Shown in pieces: positions 43,379 to 53,367 of a DNA stretch of 64,000 nt. A program made the position numbers and the translations under genes. The DNA is from Numida meleagris (taxonomy: Eukaryota; Chordata; Aves; Galliformes; Numididae): assembly GCF_002078875.1 (NCBI RefSeq), contig NC_034421.1, positions 1,836,917-1,900,916 of the forward strand. Direction: 5' to 3'. The notes below the pieces were generated by a model. That model did not search any database. It was given only the letters and a program-made list of their open reading frames with translations, and was not told the DNA's origin. Every line of letters begins with the position of its first letter. Within the stretch, counting starts at the first letter, position 1.

Positions 43379-46300
43379 CCCTGGTGTCCCCCAGGGCAGA
43401 GGAACTCACAGCCCACATTACACCACATGGCTGCAGAGCCCTCCCGAGAGATTTTCCTATTAGTATTTTAATTTCTATTTCAGGCTGTGGCATGCTCAAA
43501 ATGTCTTTGTGGTTTACTCTGACTTCCTCAGTTTTTTTTTTTTTTAAATGATCTGATTGAAAGTATAACCAGCCAAGAGGAAAAAACCTCAAGGTAAGAA
43601 CTCAAAACATCCATAGAAATCCAAATTAGACAGCGACAACAAAAAAAAATTCCCAGAAGAGTTTCTCCAGTATACAATTGAACTCCTCATGTGTGCATCC
43701 ATTCATGTATTGGTACACACTGAAGTGTGGCTGTGCGACCGCATGCCCCAGTGCACAGAAGCTTCCCCCGAGGATGTGCACTGCCTTGTTCTTAGCACCA
43801 GGACACATCTTCTCCAGACATAACTGACATAGCTCCCTCAATTTGAATGAATCTGCAAGATGATTGTCTAATTCAGGTCTAAAATACGGCTTGCTTTTTA
43901 AAAGATTCACGTACTGCTACCTGAGCACAGGAGGTCCATGAGGAATACCAAATATTTAGCGATAATCTTTTTAAGGGAATCAATTATACGAAGATGAAAT
44001 TACAGTAACTGAAATAGTGCATGGCCTCATGTCTTGCATTTGTTTTGAGTTAAATAATTTTTAGATAAGAACACAATTTTCTGTGTCATCCTTCTACTGG
44101 AGGACAGACTTGAAGGAGTTGCTGGAGCTATACAGAAGATTACTGCTCCGCCTGCATGACTGGAGCAAATGCAATGCTACCACAGGCCAACCCCATTGCT
44201 CCAGCATCAACAACGCCAGGTTTTGTTCCCGCACTGCCAGGCAGCCCTCTGTTCCGGCCAGCAGAAGAATTGAGCATTGTGGAGCAGATCCTCAGCTGAT
44301 ACAGTGAGATGCCATTTCATTGAAGCCATGGCCAGCTGATACCAGCTGAGGAGCTAACTCCTGATCCACAACAGCTGAGGAGTAACAAAGGGGCAGGGAA
44401 AAGCCTTCTGCTTCATGGTGCCAACAGAATGAGTTCTTTGTTTTCAGCAGGTTCCTCAAGCAACTCCTAGGATCACCCAGAACATTTCAATCCCAGCCTA
44501 CATGATGGAGACACCCCAAGCTGATGCTGGAAGTTCAGGCTTTCTGCAATCAGTTGAGGCTAGCGGTGCATTTCCAGGACAGGCTGCACTCTGCCCGGCA
44601 CTCACAGCTCTGCCAGGAACAGGGGAAACCTCCTTTCAGCGCTACTGAGCTCAAGCTCAGTGCATTTCCAGTCAGCCTTAGCAAAGCCACAAGGGAAGGA
44701 AGGACTGGCCGTATCGCCTCTGGGTTAGGGAAGAGACTGGGTCAAGATCTGGACCAAGAGTATCATCTAACTCACAAATTCCTGGGCTGGAAGGCAATCC
44801 GAGTAAGACATGGACCTACAAGGTTGTTTCAACACATGATCACACCGCTTTAAACAAGTACTGCTGATCTTTCACACACCAAAAAGAAGCCGACTGAAAC
44901 GGTGCTGACGGGCTTGGCTCTGCTCTGGAGGCAGGGCAGGCGTAGCTCTCAGCAGTACAGGTGATTTTCACAGCATGGGAGGTCAGTATATGCAGGAAAC
45001 CCCATTTTCCCATTCAATGGAACAACAAAACCGCATCAACAGAAGCCGCGCAGCCAGGCCTGCCTCGCGGCCTGTCCTGCTGCACTCAGGTTTTACATCA
45101 GAAGGCCTAAGTGGTTATAACAGAAAATAATAGCTGGTCTGTTTACTCACCCCAAACCACGCTTCATTTATTTACCTGAATGCTTTATCGCAAACACTGA
45201 CCATTGTCGCTGCTCAGTGAGGTGAGTAGGCAAAGCAGGGGAAAATTAACCTTGGCACAGATCTGCCCCAGCAGAAAAGCCATTAATTCAGGCACAAAAC
45301 AATGAAGAAATGCCAGGATATGACTACCGCTCCTGAATTCTTGATTGTATTGTTAAATAAAAGCAACACATTTTTGCATGTTCTGCCTTTAAGTGCTAAT
45401 TTGAAACATCAGAAAAAGCATGCTAGATCCAAAGCAATCCTGCCTTGTGGTTGTAGTGGTTTAATGTCACACTTCCAACACATTCAGATACTTCCTTGGA
45501 AGTGAAGGAAGGGCATTTTAATTCAACAGTCAAAAAAAGAAAAGTTATGGCAAGGAACTCAATTTTACTGAAATTATTAAAATGAGCTGCATGCAACTTC
45601 TTAATTGAATACTGTGACATTGAGAAGTTATTTCCTTGTTAACATAGCGTTAGCTCTTATAGGAGTAACACTGGTCCAGCATAGCAGAAATGAAAAGCTG
45701 TTGGCCACATACAGAACTCCATCTGAAGGCATATGGTTTAGATAAGGAGAAATATTTACATTTTTGTTACTGAGCCTGGGACCTCAGGAAGTAAAACAGT
45801 AAGCAAGCAACTTCCGAAACCATCCCCACCAGGCGGTGTCAGAAAGGCCCTGTGGCTCCACATCAGTCAGCTCTATGGGTAAAGGCTGATGTGAAGACAA
45901 GGTTCAACACCAGTTCACATTTACCAAACAGTTACCAGAACTGGTGGTTTCCCCACCAACTCCAAGTTGGGAAGGCAAACACTTGAAGGCAGGGGAGGTA
46001 ACTAGCAATCAAACGCTGTGTTTATGCTGGAAGTGAAGGTGCCAAGGCACAGAGATAGGGCTGAAGTCCAACCATTCCTTGCTGGGGCTCCAGCATCAAA
46101 GCTCTCTTGGTCACACACTGCTCAGAGCAAGCAATGGGATGGTCCTGGCAGGCTGCCCCAGCCCCAGCAGCCCTTGGCCCTGTTTCTTCAACCTCTCCGG
46201 CCCTGCCTTAGCCCTGCTTGCTCTCTCTCTTGTAACTGCTGCCCAAACTCCCAGCTGGACTGTCCCGCAGCCCAGCTCCTGCCTTCACTCAGGCCTCACC

Positions 46301-49120
46301 CTTTGTCTCCATGCACATACAGCCTGTGGCTTCTTGGTCACAGGTCACCTCAGCCCTCCCAGCCCAGCAGATATTCAGGTCCCCAGCCTGGCCCAAGCTC
46401 CAGGCTGCTCACCAGCCTTGCAGGACCTCCAAAAGGAACACAAACACAAAATCACCACTTGCTCTGCCCTCCCAAAATCCTAGTTACGGAAATAAGAAGA
46501 GTTTCTTTGCTCACACCAGAGTTCTGATGACTCTAGAACAAGACCGGGACTTTATTCTTGCACTTACTCATGAGAAGTCAATAAGAAAGCAAGGAGGCTA
46601 CCATTGCACTGAGATGTGCTAAGGATGGAACCCACAATGGAGAGAGGAAGCTGGATGCATGCTGCTTTTGCTCCCTTGCATTACCAACCAGCACAGCTGA
46701 GGCACAGAGGAGATGTGAAATATACTGATGCTGATCATTAGCAGCCTTCAGGATAGAGGGTAGAAGGCTCAGGAAATACAGCAGTGGGAATTACACAATG
46801 CCCTTTACTCTAAAGCAATGCCACAAGTTCACCCTCTGCTAGTGTCTGCCTTAGACACCCATGCATCTTTACCCATTGATGGGGTCACCTGTGGAATGAA
46901 GCATTAGTAGATACCAAAACCAAGAAACAAAGATTATCTGATGTTTTTTCCTTTCAAGTTTGTCTTACTGCATTGACTAAGAAGACCAAAGTAAAATTTG
47001 ATCCTGGTAACAGCATCTGCTCATCCCTGCTGGGAAAGGCCAAACCTTGAAAGATACTGAGAAAAATGTAAGGAAAAAAACACCCACAGACTGACAACGG
47101 GAACACAGAACTCCAGGAGGCCGCTTAACTTAACCAGTGTGCACTATTTCCCAACACTTTCTGGAAGCCAGGACCAGAGGTGAACAACTCCTCTCAAAGC
47201 AATTAGCTCCAGGTGAACGGAGTCATAACTCTATTGCAGATCCTCAGAGGAGATTCTCCAGCTGGTGCTGCTTGGCATTTCAACACCTTGACTTGATGAG
47301 CATATGGGTGTTGTCTACACCATAAAAAGAGTCACTCAAAAAAGCATACATCTTACAAAAGAGATTTAGTTCTTCTGAAAGCCACCAAAGAAATGGAAAG
47401 AAGTGTAAAGAATTAAGAAGCTCTCCTTTATGCAGATCTCCAGGGAACTTTGGTCCTGGAAAAACCCATCCACAACAACCAGTTGTAGAGAGAATCAGTG
47501 CATCCACCAAGCAGCCTCCTAGCCCCACACAGATCTGTACTGCTTGAAAGGAACAAAAGGAACAAGAAGCCCAGAGTGGGATTCAGTCCAGAAGTAGATA
47601 AATAGATAAAATTTAGATAAAACCATACTCAGTTTCATAACTAATAACACTATCCACAAAAGGTCATTCTGATGAGAACAACAGCAACAAGCAATTTCAA
47701 GGAATCAGCTGCCTGCTCATGATACCGCTCCTTCATTTCACCTTTTGAAAGCCACATAATTAGTAACATTTACTTTTCTGTATTATACATCAAAGCTGAT
47801 CTCACTTCGATTACATAACTCTTGAACATGCAGTTATGAGACGCCTAATGCAGCATTTTGTTCCTGCAAAATATCACATGTACTCAAGCAGCTTTAACTT
47901 CACACCTTTCAGCCTTTTCTCACCTCCCTGGTGCCTGCTAAGGCCACCTCCCCTCAGGCCAGAGGGGCAGACAAGAACCCCAGCAGGCACAACCCGTACC
48001 CTGCAAGCCCTACAGTGCCATGCCAAAGCAAATCATGCACTGCACTCTCCAACCTCACAGAGACCCACAAGGAGTTACAAGCACCTTGATCAGAAACTCT
48101 GAGAAAAACCATAGTAAAAGGAACACAGTGGAACCACTGCTTGCACTCACCTCTCCTGGAGCACTGTCTCTGCCTGCTCTCCTCCATCGCAGCCTCTCCT
48201 CAGGACACAGGTGCCAGCTCCCAGCTGCCTGCTTTTGTCTCCCTGGGCTCGATGGATAATGCAGCCCAGCTGGTGGCCCCATGGACAGCACAAGCTGAGC
48301 AAGAGAAAGGCTACAGCCAGTGGTAGGCAGAAAACTGCAACCAAATGCTCTTCTCTGTGTAATTCCTGCTGAACCCCCCTCACATATCACACTCCTGCCA
48401 GTAGAGGTGGGTTCCTCAGTTAAAACAAAGCAGTGTGTTTTTCCTCGTGGAGCTAAAATGCTAACTTCCTAAACTAGGTTAAAAAAAGTTGTGTTTCAGC
48501 TTGCTGCATGGAAAGGCAGTTAACTCATGGCCCATACTCTACTCTGCCAACCATACCAACGTGCTATGGAGCAGCAGTGGAAGGCAACAGCACACGAGGA
48601 CAGTGCGTGATGGTCCTCACAGCTCCCCTTTAGCTGAGCTTACCTTGGTAAAAACACAGAAAATGGAAACGTTGCTTCTGGTTCCACAACAAGAATTTCT
48701 GCTGTCATCAACTACACCTGTACTGAAGGGCTCCAGGGTGACACAATGGGAATCAAAGTGCTGTGTCTGAACCTCAGTGCCAAAATGCCTCCCAAGACAG
48801 CAAGTAGGTCTTGCTCCTCACGAGGTCCATAGGATGATGGCCTGTCAGACTTTGGTTTCTTGGTCTTTCTTTTGCCCCTAGAGAAGCTGTGAGTTCCCTC
48901 GTGCAGAGCACAGTGATGCTGTCAGCACACGGACGTGCTCCAGGGCAGCGCAGCGGGCTCTGCAGATGCTCCCAATGAGGGAACGGTGCTGCATGGATCC
49001 TGGGGTAAAACATACTTCTGAAGGGGGGAAGGCAATATTTTAATTTTTGTTAATCCTGAGAAAAACGGGCCATCCCCATCAGCTTTGAGAGGATTCTCTG
49101 CAAAGGTGGTGGCGGTGGGC

Positions 49121-49134
49121 AGAGCACGTGCTCT
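49121..49134. promoter_or_regulatory. Perfect 14-bp palindrome centred on an E-box (CACGTG)
   Basis: AGAGCACGTGCTCT reads the same on both strands. It is followed at once by TTATCTT, a reverse GATA-type core. It sits at the upstream edge of the CpG-rich region, about 1.9 kb before the FAM20C ATG. A binding site for a bHLH-ZIP dimer is plausible but inferred. Confidence 0.4.
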
Positions 49135-49159
49135 TATCTTTCCTGCTGTAGCCCCGCTT

Positions 49160-49600
49160 AATGATTATTGAGCCTCGCTAAGGACTCCGAACGTAGGAGC
49201 CTCGTCCTCGTGCTCGTAGGAGCAGCCCCCGAGCAAACCCGATCGCTCCAGCACCGCCGCTGGGACCCGTCCCCTCCTCCAGCGCCCGCTGCCACCACCC
49301 GCTGGGCGCTGCCCGGGGGCCGCCAGCAGCACCATCCGCCGGCAGAGCGCAGATTACCCCGGGATTATCACAACCCACGGGATCTGGGATTAAACAATGA
49401 AGACTGCTCGTCCGCAGGAAGCAGCGCACGGCTTCGCGTCCTGACCTTGCTACGGCCAGGGGCCGCGCGCCAGGGGAACCGTGCCCACCCGCCCTGCAGC
49501 CCAGGCAATGACGGAGCAGAATCGCCGCTCCCAGCCCGGCACGCAGCCCGTGCAACACTTTGCAACGCGACTGCAGATTCCCCTCTCCGCCGCCGCTTGA
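49160..49600. promoter_or_regulatory. CpG-rich island, distal part of FAM20C promoter region
   Basis: GC content and CpG frequency rise sharply compared with the preceding 49 kb, for example around 49240-49330 and 49430-49560. The island lies about 1.5-1.9 kb upstream of the FAM20C start codon. Long open frames exist here on both strands (49168-49644 +, 49178-49558 -), but these are what stop-poor GC-rich DNA gives by chance and I do not call a gene. A divergent noncoding transcript is possible but not shown. Confidence 0.6.
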
Positions 49601-49607
49601 TTATTAT

Positions 49608-49639
49608 ATTCTTCTTCTTCTTCTTCTTCTTTTTTTTTT
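49608..49639 (+). repeat. TTC trinucleotide microsatellite with T run
   Basis: About seven TTC units are followed by a run of T, 75 bases upstream of the assembly gap. Confidence 0.9.
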
Positions 49640-49714
49640 CTTAATTTTATTTTGCAAACCTTTGTGGAACAGACGCCCTCTCCTTGCTCCAGTTGGAGCT
49701 GCAGTAGAATGAAG

Positions 49715-49790
49715 NNNNNNNNNNNNNNNNNNNNNNNNNNNNNNNNNNNNNNNNNNNNNNNNNNNNNNNNNNNNNNNNNNNNNNNNNNNN
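49715..49790. other. Assembly gap (76 N) upstream of FAM20C
   Basis: A run of N lies directly before a pure-purine tract (49791-49824) and about 75 bases after a TTC/T-rich tract (49608-49639). A purine/pyrimidine repeat is therefore the likely cause of the gap. Confidence 0.99.
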
Positions 49791-49824
49791 GGGAAGGAGG
49801 GAGGAGAGGAGGAGAGAAAAAAAA
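49791..49824 (+). repeat. Pure purine (GGA/GA) tract next to the gap
   Basis: All bases from 49791 to 49824 are G or A, with GGGAGGAGAGG-type units and an A run at the end. The tract directly borders the 76-base N gap, so the repeat probably continues into it. Confidence 0.9.
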
Positions 49825-50031
49825 CACTTTTGGTTGAGGTTTTCCTGTTACTATCACTGTAGCGTTTATTTAGCCAATCTCCTAACTGTGACGTGAGGAA
49901 GGCAGGAATCATGGCTCGCTCATAATATTTAACACACCCACTGGAAGCTGGAGCTGCAGAGCTACTAGTCCAGCCCGTCTCCAGCACACAGTGTGGCTGA
50001 AAGAGGTTTTCACTCTGCACCTGCCAAAGAG

Positions 50032-50083
50032 CTCTCCCCCTCTCCCCTCCTCTCTCCCCCTCCCTTCCTCTCTTCCTTTCTCT
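50032..50083 (+). repeat. 52-base pure pyrimidine (CT-rich) tract
   Basis: Every base from 50032 to 50083 is C or T, with irregular CCCTCTCC-like units. Similar pure tracts follow at 50177-50213 and 50811-50838. Such tracts in promoters can form triplex DNA or bind GAGA-type factors; here this is inference. Confidence 0.9.
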
Positions 50084-50133
50084 AAAGGCAAATCTGTAGG
50101 ACCCAGCAGAGATCAAAGACGGGACCTCTTCGC

Positions 50134-50140
50134 TATAAAG
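50134..50140 (+). promoter_or_regulatory. Candidate TATA box (TATAAAG)
   Basis: TATAAAG matches the TATA consensus well and lies on the sense strand about 920 bases before the FAM20C ATG. CpG-island promoters often lack a working TATA box, so this may be chance. Confidence 0.25.
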
Positions 50141-50176
50141 AACCGCTACCGAATTCTATTAGTTTCTTTCCTCTAA

Positions 50177-50213
50177 TCCTCCCCCTCCCCCCCTTCTTTT
50201 TTTTTTTTTTCCT
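50177..50213 (+). repeat. 37-base pure pyrimidine tract with T run
   Basis: The tract is C-rich at first, then holds a run of T at 50197-50210. There are no purines from 50177 to 50213. Confidence 0.9.
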
Positions 50214-50810
50214 GTGCCATATTTAACCTTTATGTTGCAGTTGTGCCATCCGACAGTTTTGCGGCCAAAAAAAACCAGCCCACGCCAAAGGCAAAGCCCG
50301 GCTCGGATACAGCAGCCACCCCGGCTCGAGCTCAGCTGAGCGCGTTCATCTCTCCCGGGCGCTGGACAAAGCGATGGATGAAGGAACTGGAACCGCTCGG
50401 AGAAAATGATTTTGCAGCCAATGTTCTTAAGCGGTCTCACAGAAGAGAGGGAGCGAGCGGAGAGCGCTTCTGCTGCATCACTGGGCAGATTCAAAGGAAG
50501 GAGTCAGCGTTTCCTGCACTGCCAAACATTATGGATGATTTTGTTCCTTCTGTCGCCTTTTCGTACAGGTTTTCTTAATACTGTTCTTCCCCCCCTCCTC
50601 CCCGTCGTTTTTTGAACGATTATGATTTGATCGCAGCCAGCGTCAGACTCCGGTTTCTCCTCAAGAACCAGCTCTCCCTATTTGCTGTGATCCCCGTAAT
50701 AAAAAGCGAGAGAAACCGCGAACAGATGGCTCTAGAGATTGCAATGCCGCTGGCTTTGTCTTCCTATTGATTTTAAAGGCTCTTTTTTCCGATTATTTTT
50801 TTTTTCCCGA

Positions 50811-50838
50811 TTTTTTTTTCCCCCCCCTTCCCCCTCCC
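50811..50838 (+). repeat. 28-base pure pyrimidine tract
   Basis: A T run followed by a C run lies just upstream of the ATG at 50848. Confidence 0.85.
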
Positions 50839-50847
50839 GAGTTCTTG

Positions 50848-51036
50848 ATGATACTGAGCAATGAGGACCTATCGCTTTTAGCCTGTTTCTGTCGCGGCGC
50901 CTATGGAGATAACTTTATTGACTTGATCGCTCGCTGCCCGACCCGCGAGGAGAGAGCCGGAGCCCCGGGGGGGGCGGAAGACCCGCGCCCGCTCCCGGCC
51001 GACCCCGCCGCCTCCCCTCCCTCCCTCCCCCGCTAA
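50848..51036 (+). other. Upstream ORF in FAM20C leader (62 codons)
   Basis: An ATG with a weak context (T at -3) opens 62 codons and stops at TAA 51034-51036, only 20 bases before the FAM20C ATG and in a different frame. The first half (MILSNEDLSLLACFCRGAYG) has normal composition and the second half is Pro/Ala/Arg-rich from the CpG island. No domain is recognised. If transcription starts upstream of it, it could lower FAM20C translation. Confidence 0.4.
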
Positions 51037-51056
51037 TTCATCAGCCGCTCCCGGCC

Positions 51057-51208
51057 ATGAAAATGCTCCTGGTCCGCAAGTTCCGGGTGCTGATCCTCAT
51101 GGTGTTCCTCGTCGCCTGCACCATGCACATCATGATCGACCTGCTGCCTCGCCTGGAGCGCCGCGGGGCCGAGGGCCGCCCGGGCTGCTCCTGCCCCCCG
51201 CCCGCCGC
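51057..51208 (+). CDS. FAM20C: FAM20C exon 1, 5' coding part (runs into assembly gap)
   Basis: This is the start of the extracellular serine/threonine kinase FAM20C, the Golgi casein kinase. It is known to phosphorylate S-x-E motifs in secreted proteins such as caseins and bone/tooth matrix proteins. Fifty residues are visible. A basic N-terminus ([10 protein letters not shown]) leads into a hydrophobic signal-anchor at about residues 11-28, then LLPRLERRG and a Cys-containing GCSC segment. This order matches the vertebrate FAM20C N-terminus as I know it and fits a type II Golgi membrane protein. The start is well supported: in its frame there are stops at 50910 and 50919 with no ATG between them and 51057, and G sits at -3. 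The rest of the exon, including the conserved stretch before exon 2 and the splice donor, should lie in the N run at 51209-51633. FAM20A and FAM20B are less likely, given the N-terminus and exons 2-3. Confidence 0.93.
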
Positions 51209-51633
51209 NNNNNNNNNNNNNNNNNNNNNNNNNNNNNNNNNNNNNNNNNNNNNNNNNNNNNNNNNNNNNNNNNNNNNNNNNNNNNNNNNNNNNNNNNNNN
51301 NNNNNNNNNNNNNNNNNNNNNNNNNNNNNNNNNNNNNNNNNNNNNNNNNNNNNNNNNNNNNNNNNNNNNNNNNNNNNNNNNNNNNNNNNNNNNNNNNNNN
51401 NNNNNNNNNNNNNNNNNNNNNNNNNNNNNNNNNNNNNNNNNNNNNNNNNNNNNNNNNNNNNNNNNNNNNNNNNNNNNNNNNNNNNNNNNNNNNNNNNNNN
51501 NNNNNNNNNNNNNNNNNNNNNNNNNNNNNNNNNNNNNNNNNNNNNNNNNNNNNNNNNNNNNNNNNNNNNNNNNNNNNNNNNNNNNNNNNNNNNNNNNNNN
51601 NNNNNNNNNNNNNNNNNNNNNNNNNNNNNNNNN
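51209..51633. other. Assembly gap (425 N) inside FAM20C exon 1 / intron 1
   Basis: A run of N interrupts the very GC-rich exon 1. The sequence after it (from 51634) no longer resembles FAM20C, so the exon end and splice donor are probably hidden here. The true gap length may differ from the number of N. Confidence 0.99.
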
Positions 51634-53194
51634 AGCGTGGGGGGGGAGGCGCGGTGCTGCCCTGCGGCGCTGCCTTTTTACGGGGGGTGTTCTCCAAGAA
51701 CTGGCGTCACGGCTCGGGGTTAAAGGGAGAGATTCGGGTGTCAGGGGTGTGAGAAAGGGAGCGGAACCGTCTGCAGGCGCGACCGGTTGTTTTCCTTCAA
51801 AATCGGCCCTGAAATACGGGACCTATCGAGCAGCGCCGGGAGCTGGGGGTCCCCAGGATGCTGCCTGCAGCTGCAGCCAGGGGCAGATGCTGGCAGAAAA
51901 GCAGCGCGAGGCCGGGGTCAGGCACACCGCGACCCCCCCGCACTTTCTCATTTGCAGGGGCTGAGCGGTGCGTCCCGCCACCAACAGCCTTGCTTTTCTC
52001 CAAAGTGAGCTCTAATGTCACCAAGTTCTGCCTTCGGGCTTTGGTCGGTGCTCCAATTTTCATCCTCAATGGATTCCCGGTGTCCTGGCACCTCCGCTGC
52101 TCTCCAGCCTTCAGAGTGCTCCACTGCCTCTGCGAATTGTTTGTTGGCTGGTGAGAAACGCTGGGAAATCTCAATGAGTGAGAAATCCAAAGGCTTGTCT
52201 GATCCAACAGCACCCTCTTCCAAACGCGCTGACACTGTGGTGTTTAAACAGCTGCATTGTACCGTGCAAAAGCTCTGCGAAGCCAGAGCAGCCAGCGGGA
52301 TCTGAACGTTCAGAGGGAGAGGATCAATATCTCTGATTTCTGTCCCCACGCGTGTCAGTGGTCCAGGCCCTTCTGCTTCACAGAAGCGGCTGTGAAGGGA
52401 AATACCTGGCCAAGTTCTGGCTTCCTGAGAAAAGGAGAAAAAAGGCCACAATTATCGGAACATCTGGTGATGGCTGAAAGCACGGGGGACCTTCGGGTGG
52501 GAGAAATGTGGCTGTGTCCGATGGGTGAAGGGCGAAGCTGTCCCCGACAGCCACAGCACAGCTGCTGCTGGGTGTTTTCCTCCCAGGTTCCCCGAGCAAA
52601 CGTGAAATGCAGCACTCACGTGTCATTCCAGCAGTCCTCTTCCATAACAGTATGGTGCTGCTCAGGAAGGGGCGGCCCACCCGGAGTTACCCATTAGTGG
52701 CGGGTTCCACTGAGCTGGTTTCTTCTTGTTCTCTGTGATTAAAAGAGAGGAGTGGGAACATTGGGTCTGACAAGTCAGGTTCCTGCTGCACCGGCTTCCA
52801 GCCCCAGCTCTGTTAAATGAGAGTTGAGGATGATGCTTTGGGTCCAACTTGTAAGAGATGTTTGTCACGTAGTGCAGTCTAAACACAGCATACACTCTGC
52901 AGCTCCACATTTTGGCTGTGTAAGGGCCTCCACTGGTGCTCGCTATGTCACTGTCAGTTTTTCTCCTGACTTTCATGGGCTTTAAATCAGGCACGAAGAG
53001 TGGAGGTGCCAATCCAGCTGCACTGGCCGGGTGGGAGTGGGCCCAGGTTGGGCTGGGGCTTCCCCCCCCAAGGGCTCTCCCTCCCCAGCCCCATTTCTTG
53101 GTGCCTGCCAATTCATTCAATCAACATTCTATCTTTCTCCTCATTTACAGCTTTTCTTTTCTTTTCCCTTTTCCTTGTTTGTTTTTGGTGGTAG
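51634..53194 (+). other. FAM20C: FAM20C intron 1 (visible part)
   Basis: The sequence after the gap stays CpG-rich to about 51960 and then becomes ordinary. An open frame continues from the gap to about 51750, but it has no FAM20C-like residues and begins with G-rich DNA, so it is taken as intron. Near the 3' end are clustered G runs (53029-53058) followed by eight C (53062-53069), then a pyrimidine tract and the exon 2 acceptor. Confidence 0.8.
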
Positions 53195-53367
53195 GCATAA
53201 TGAAGAGAACGAAGAGTTTTTGCCAACTGGAGAAACCTCCATAGACTCCTACCCAAACTGGTTAAAATTCCACATTGGCATCAACCGGTACGAGCTGTAT
53301 TCCAGACATAACCCTGCAATCGAGGCTTTACTACAAGACCTGGTCTCCCAGAAGATCACCAGTGTTG
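53195..53367 (+). CDS. FAM20C: FAM20C exon 2
   Basis: This internal coding exon holds 57 complete codons plus one base at each end. It follows a pyrimidine-rich stretch and the acceptor ..ggtag at 53190-53194, and is followed by the donor gtaggt at 53368. The first base completes a codon begun in exon 1 (intron phase 2), and the last base starts a codon finished by exon 3 (phase 1). The protein begins [10 protein letters not shown] and contains [18 protein letters not shown] and [10 protein letters not shown], nearly identical to mammalian FAM20C just before the kinase core. The first ten or so residues are more divergent from the mammalian ones and rich in Glu/Asn. An upstream CAG near 53150 was not used as the acceptor because the sequence after it is a pyrimidine tract, not FAM20C-like coding. 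Confidence 0.95.

Larger units (their letters stand above)
38117..49120. other. Intergenic sequence upstream of FAM20C
   Basis: No coding exon was recognised. It includes a short ACA repeat near 41431-41446, a T run at 43532-43545 and a C-rich stretch at about 46140-46450 that carries a long but featureless open frame (46018-46527). Confidence 0.55.
50084..51056 (+). promoter_or_regulatory. FAM20C: FAM20C proximal promoter / 5' UTR region
   Basis: This stretch joins the upstream pyrimidine tracts to the FAM20C start codon and becomes CpG-rich from about 50880. A TATA-like sequence is seen at 50134-50140. Upstream ATGs occur at 50848, 50861 and 50903, opening frames of 62, 6 and 7 codons before their stops. 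The transcription start cannot be fixed from sequence alone, so the promoter/UTR boundary is left open. Confidence 0.5.

Noticed and set aside
44765..44800. AATTCCTGGGCTGGAAGG resembling an old CR1 complement
   Set aside because: The match is short and is not followed by the expected GACC...TCATC segment.
46018..46527. Open frame of 169 codons rich in Pro, Ser and Leu
   Set aside because: The composition follows from the C-rich DNA at 46140-46450. Two other frames are open over the same part.
49168..49644. Long open frames on both strands in the CpG island
   Set aside because: GC-rich DNA has few stop codons. The residues are Arg/Ala/Pro/Gly-rich and ones from the TTC tract give an artificial Phe run.
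50214..50240. Possible 3' splice site ending TTGCAG at 50240
   Set aside because: The pyrimidine tract and CAG look like an acceptor, but no matching upstream donor or exon could be supported.
50767..50847. Extension of the 62-codon upstream ORF to 50767
   Set aside because: The extension begins at TTG, not ATG, and encodes mainly a Phe/Pro run from the pyrimidine tract. The first ATG is at 50848.
51634..51752. Continuation of the FAM20C frame after the gap
   Set aside because: The residues are G-rich nonsense with no resemblance to FAM20C, and the frame through N is arbitrary, so this is intron 1.
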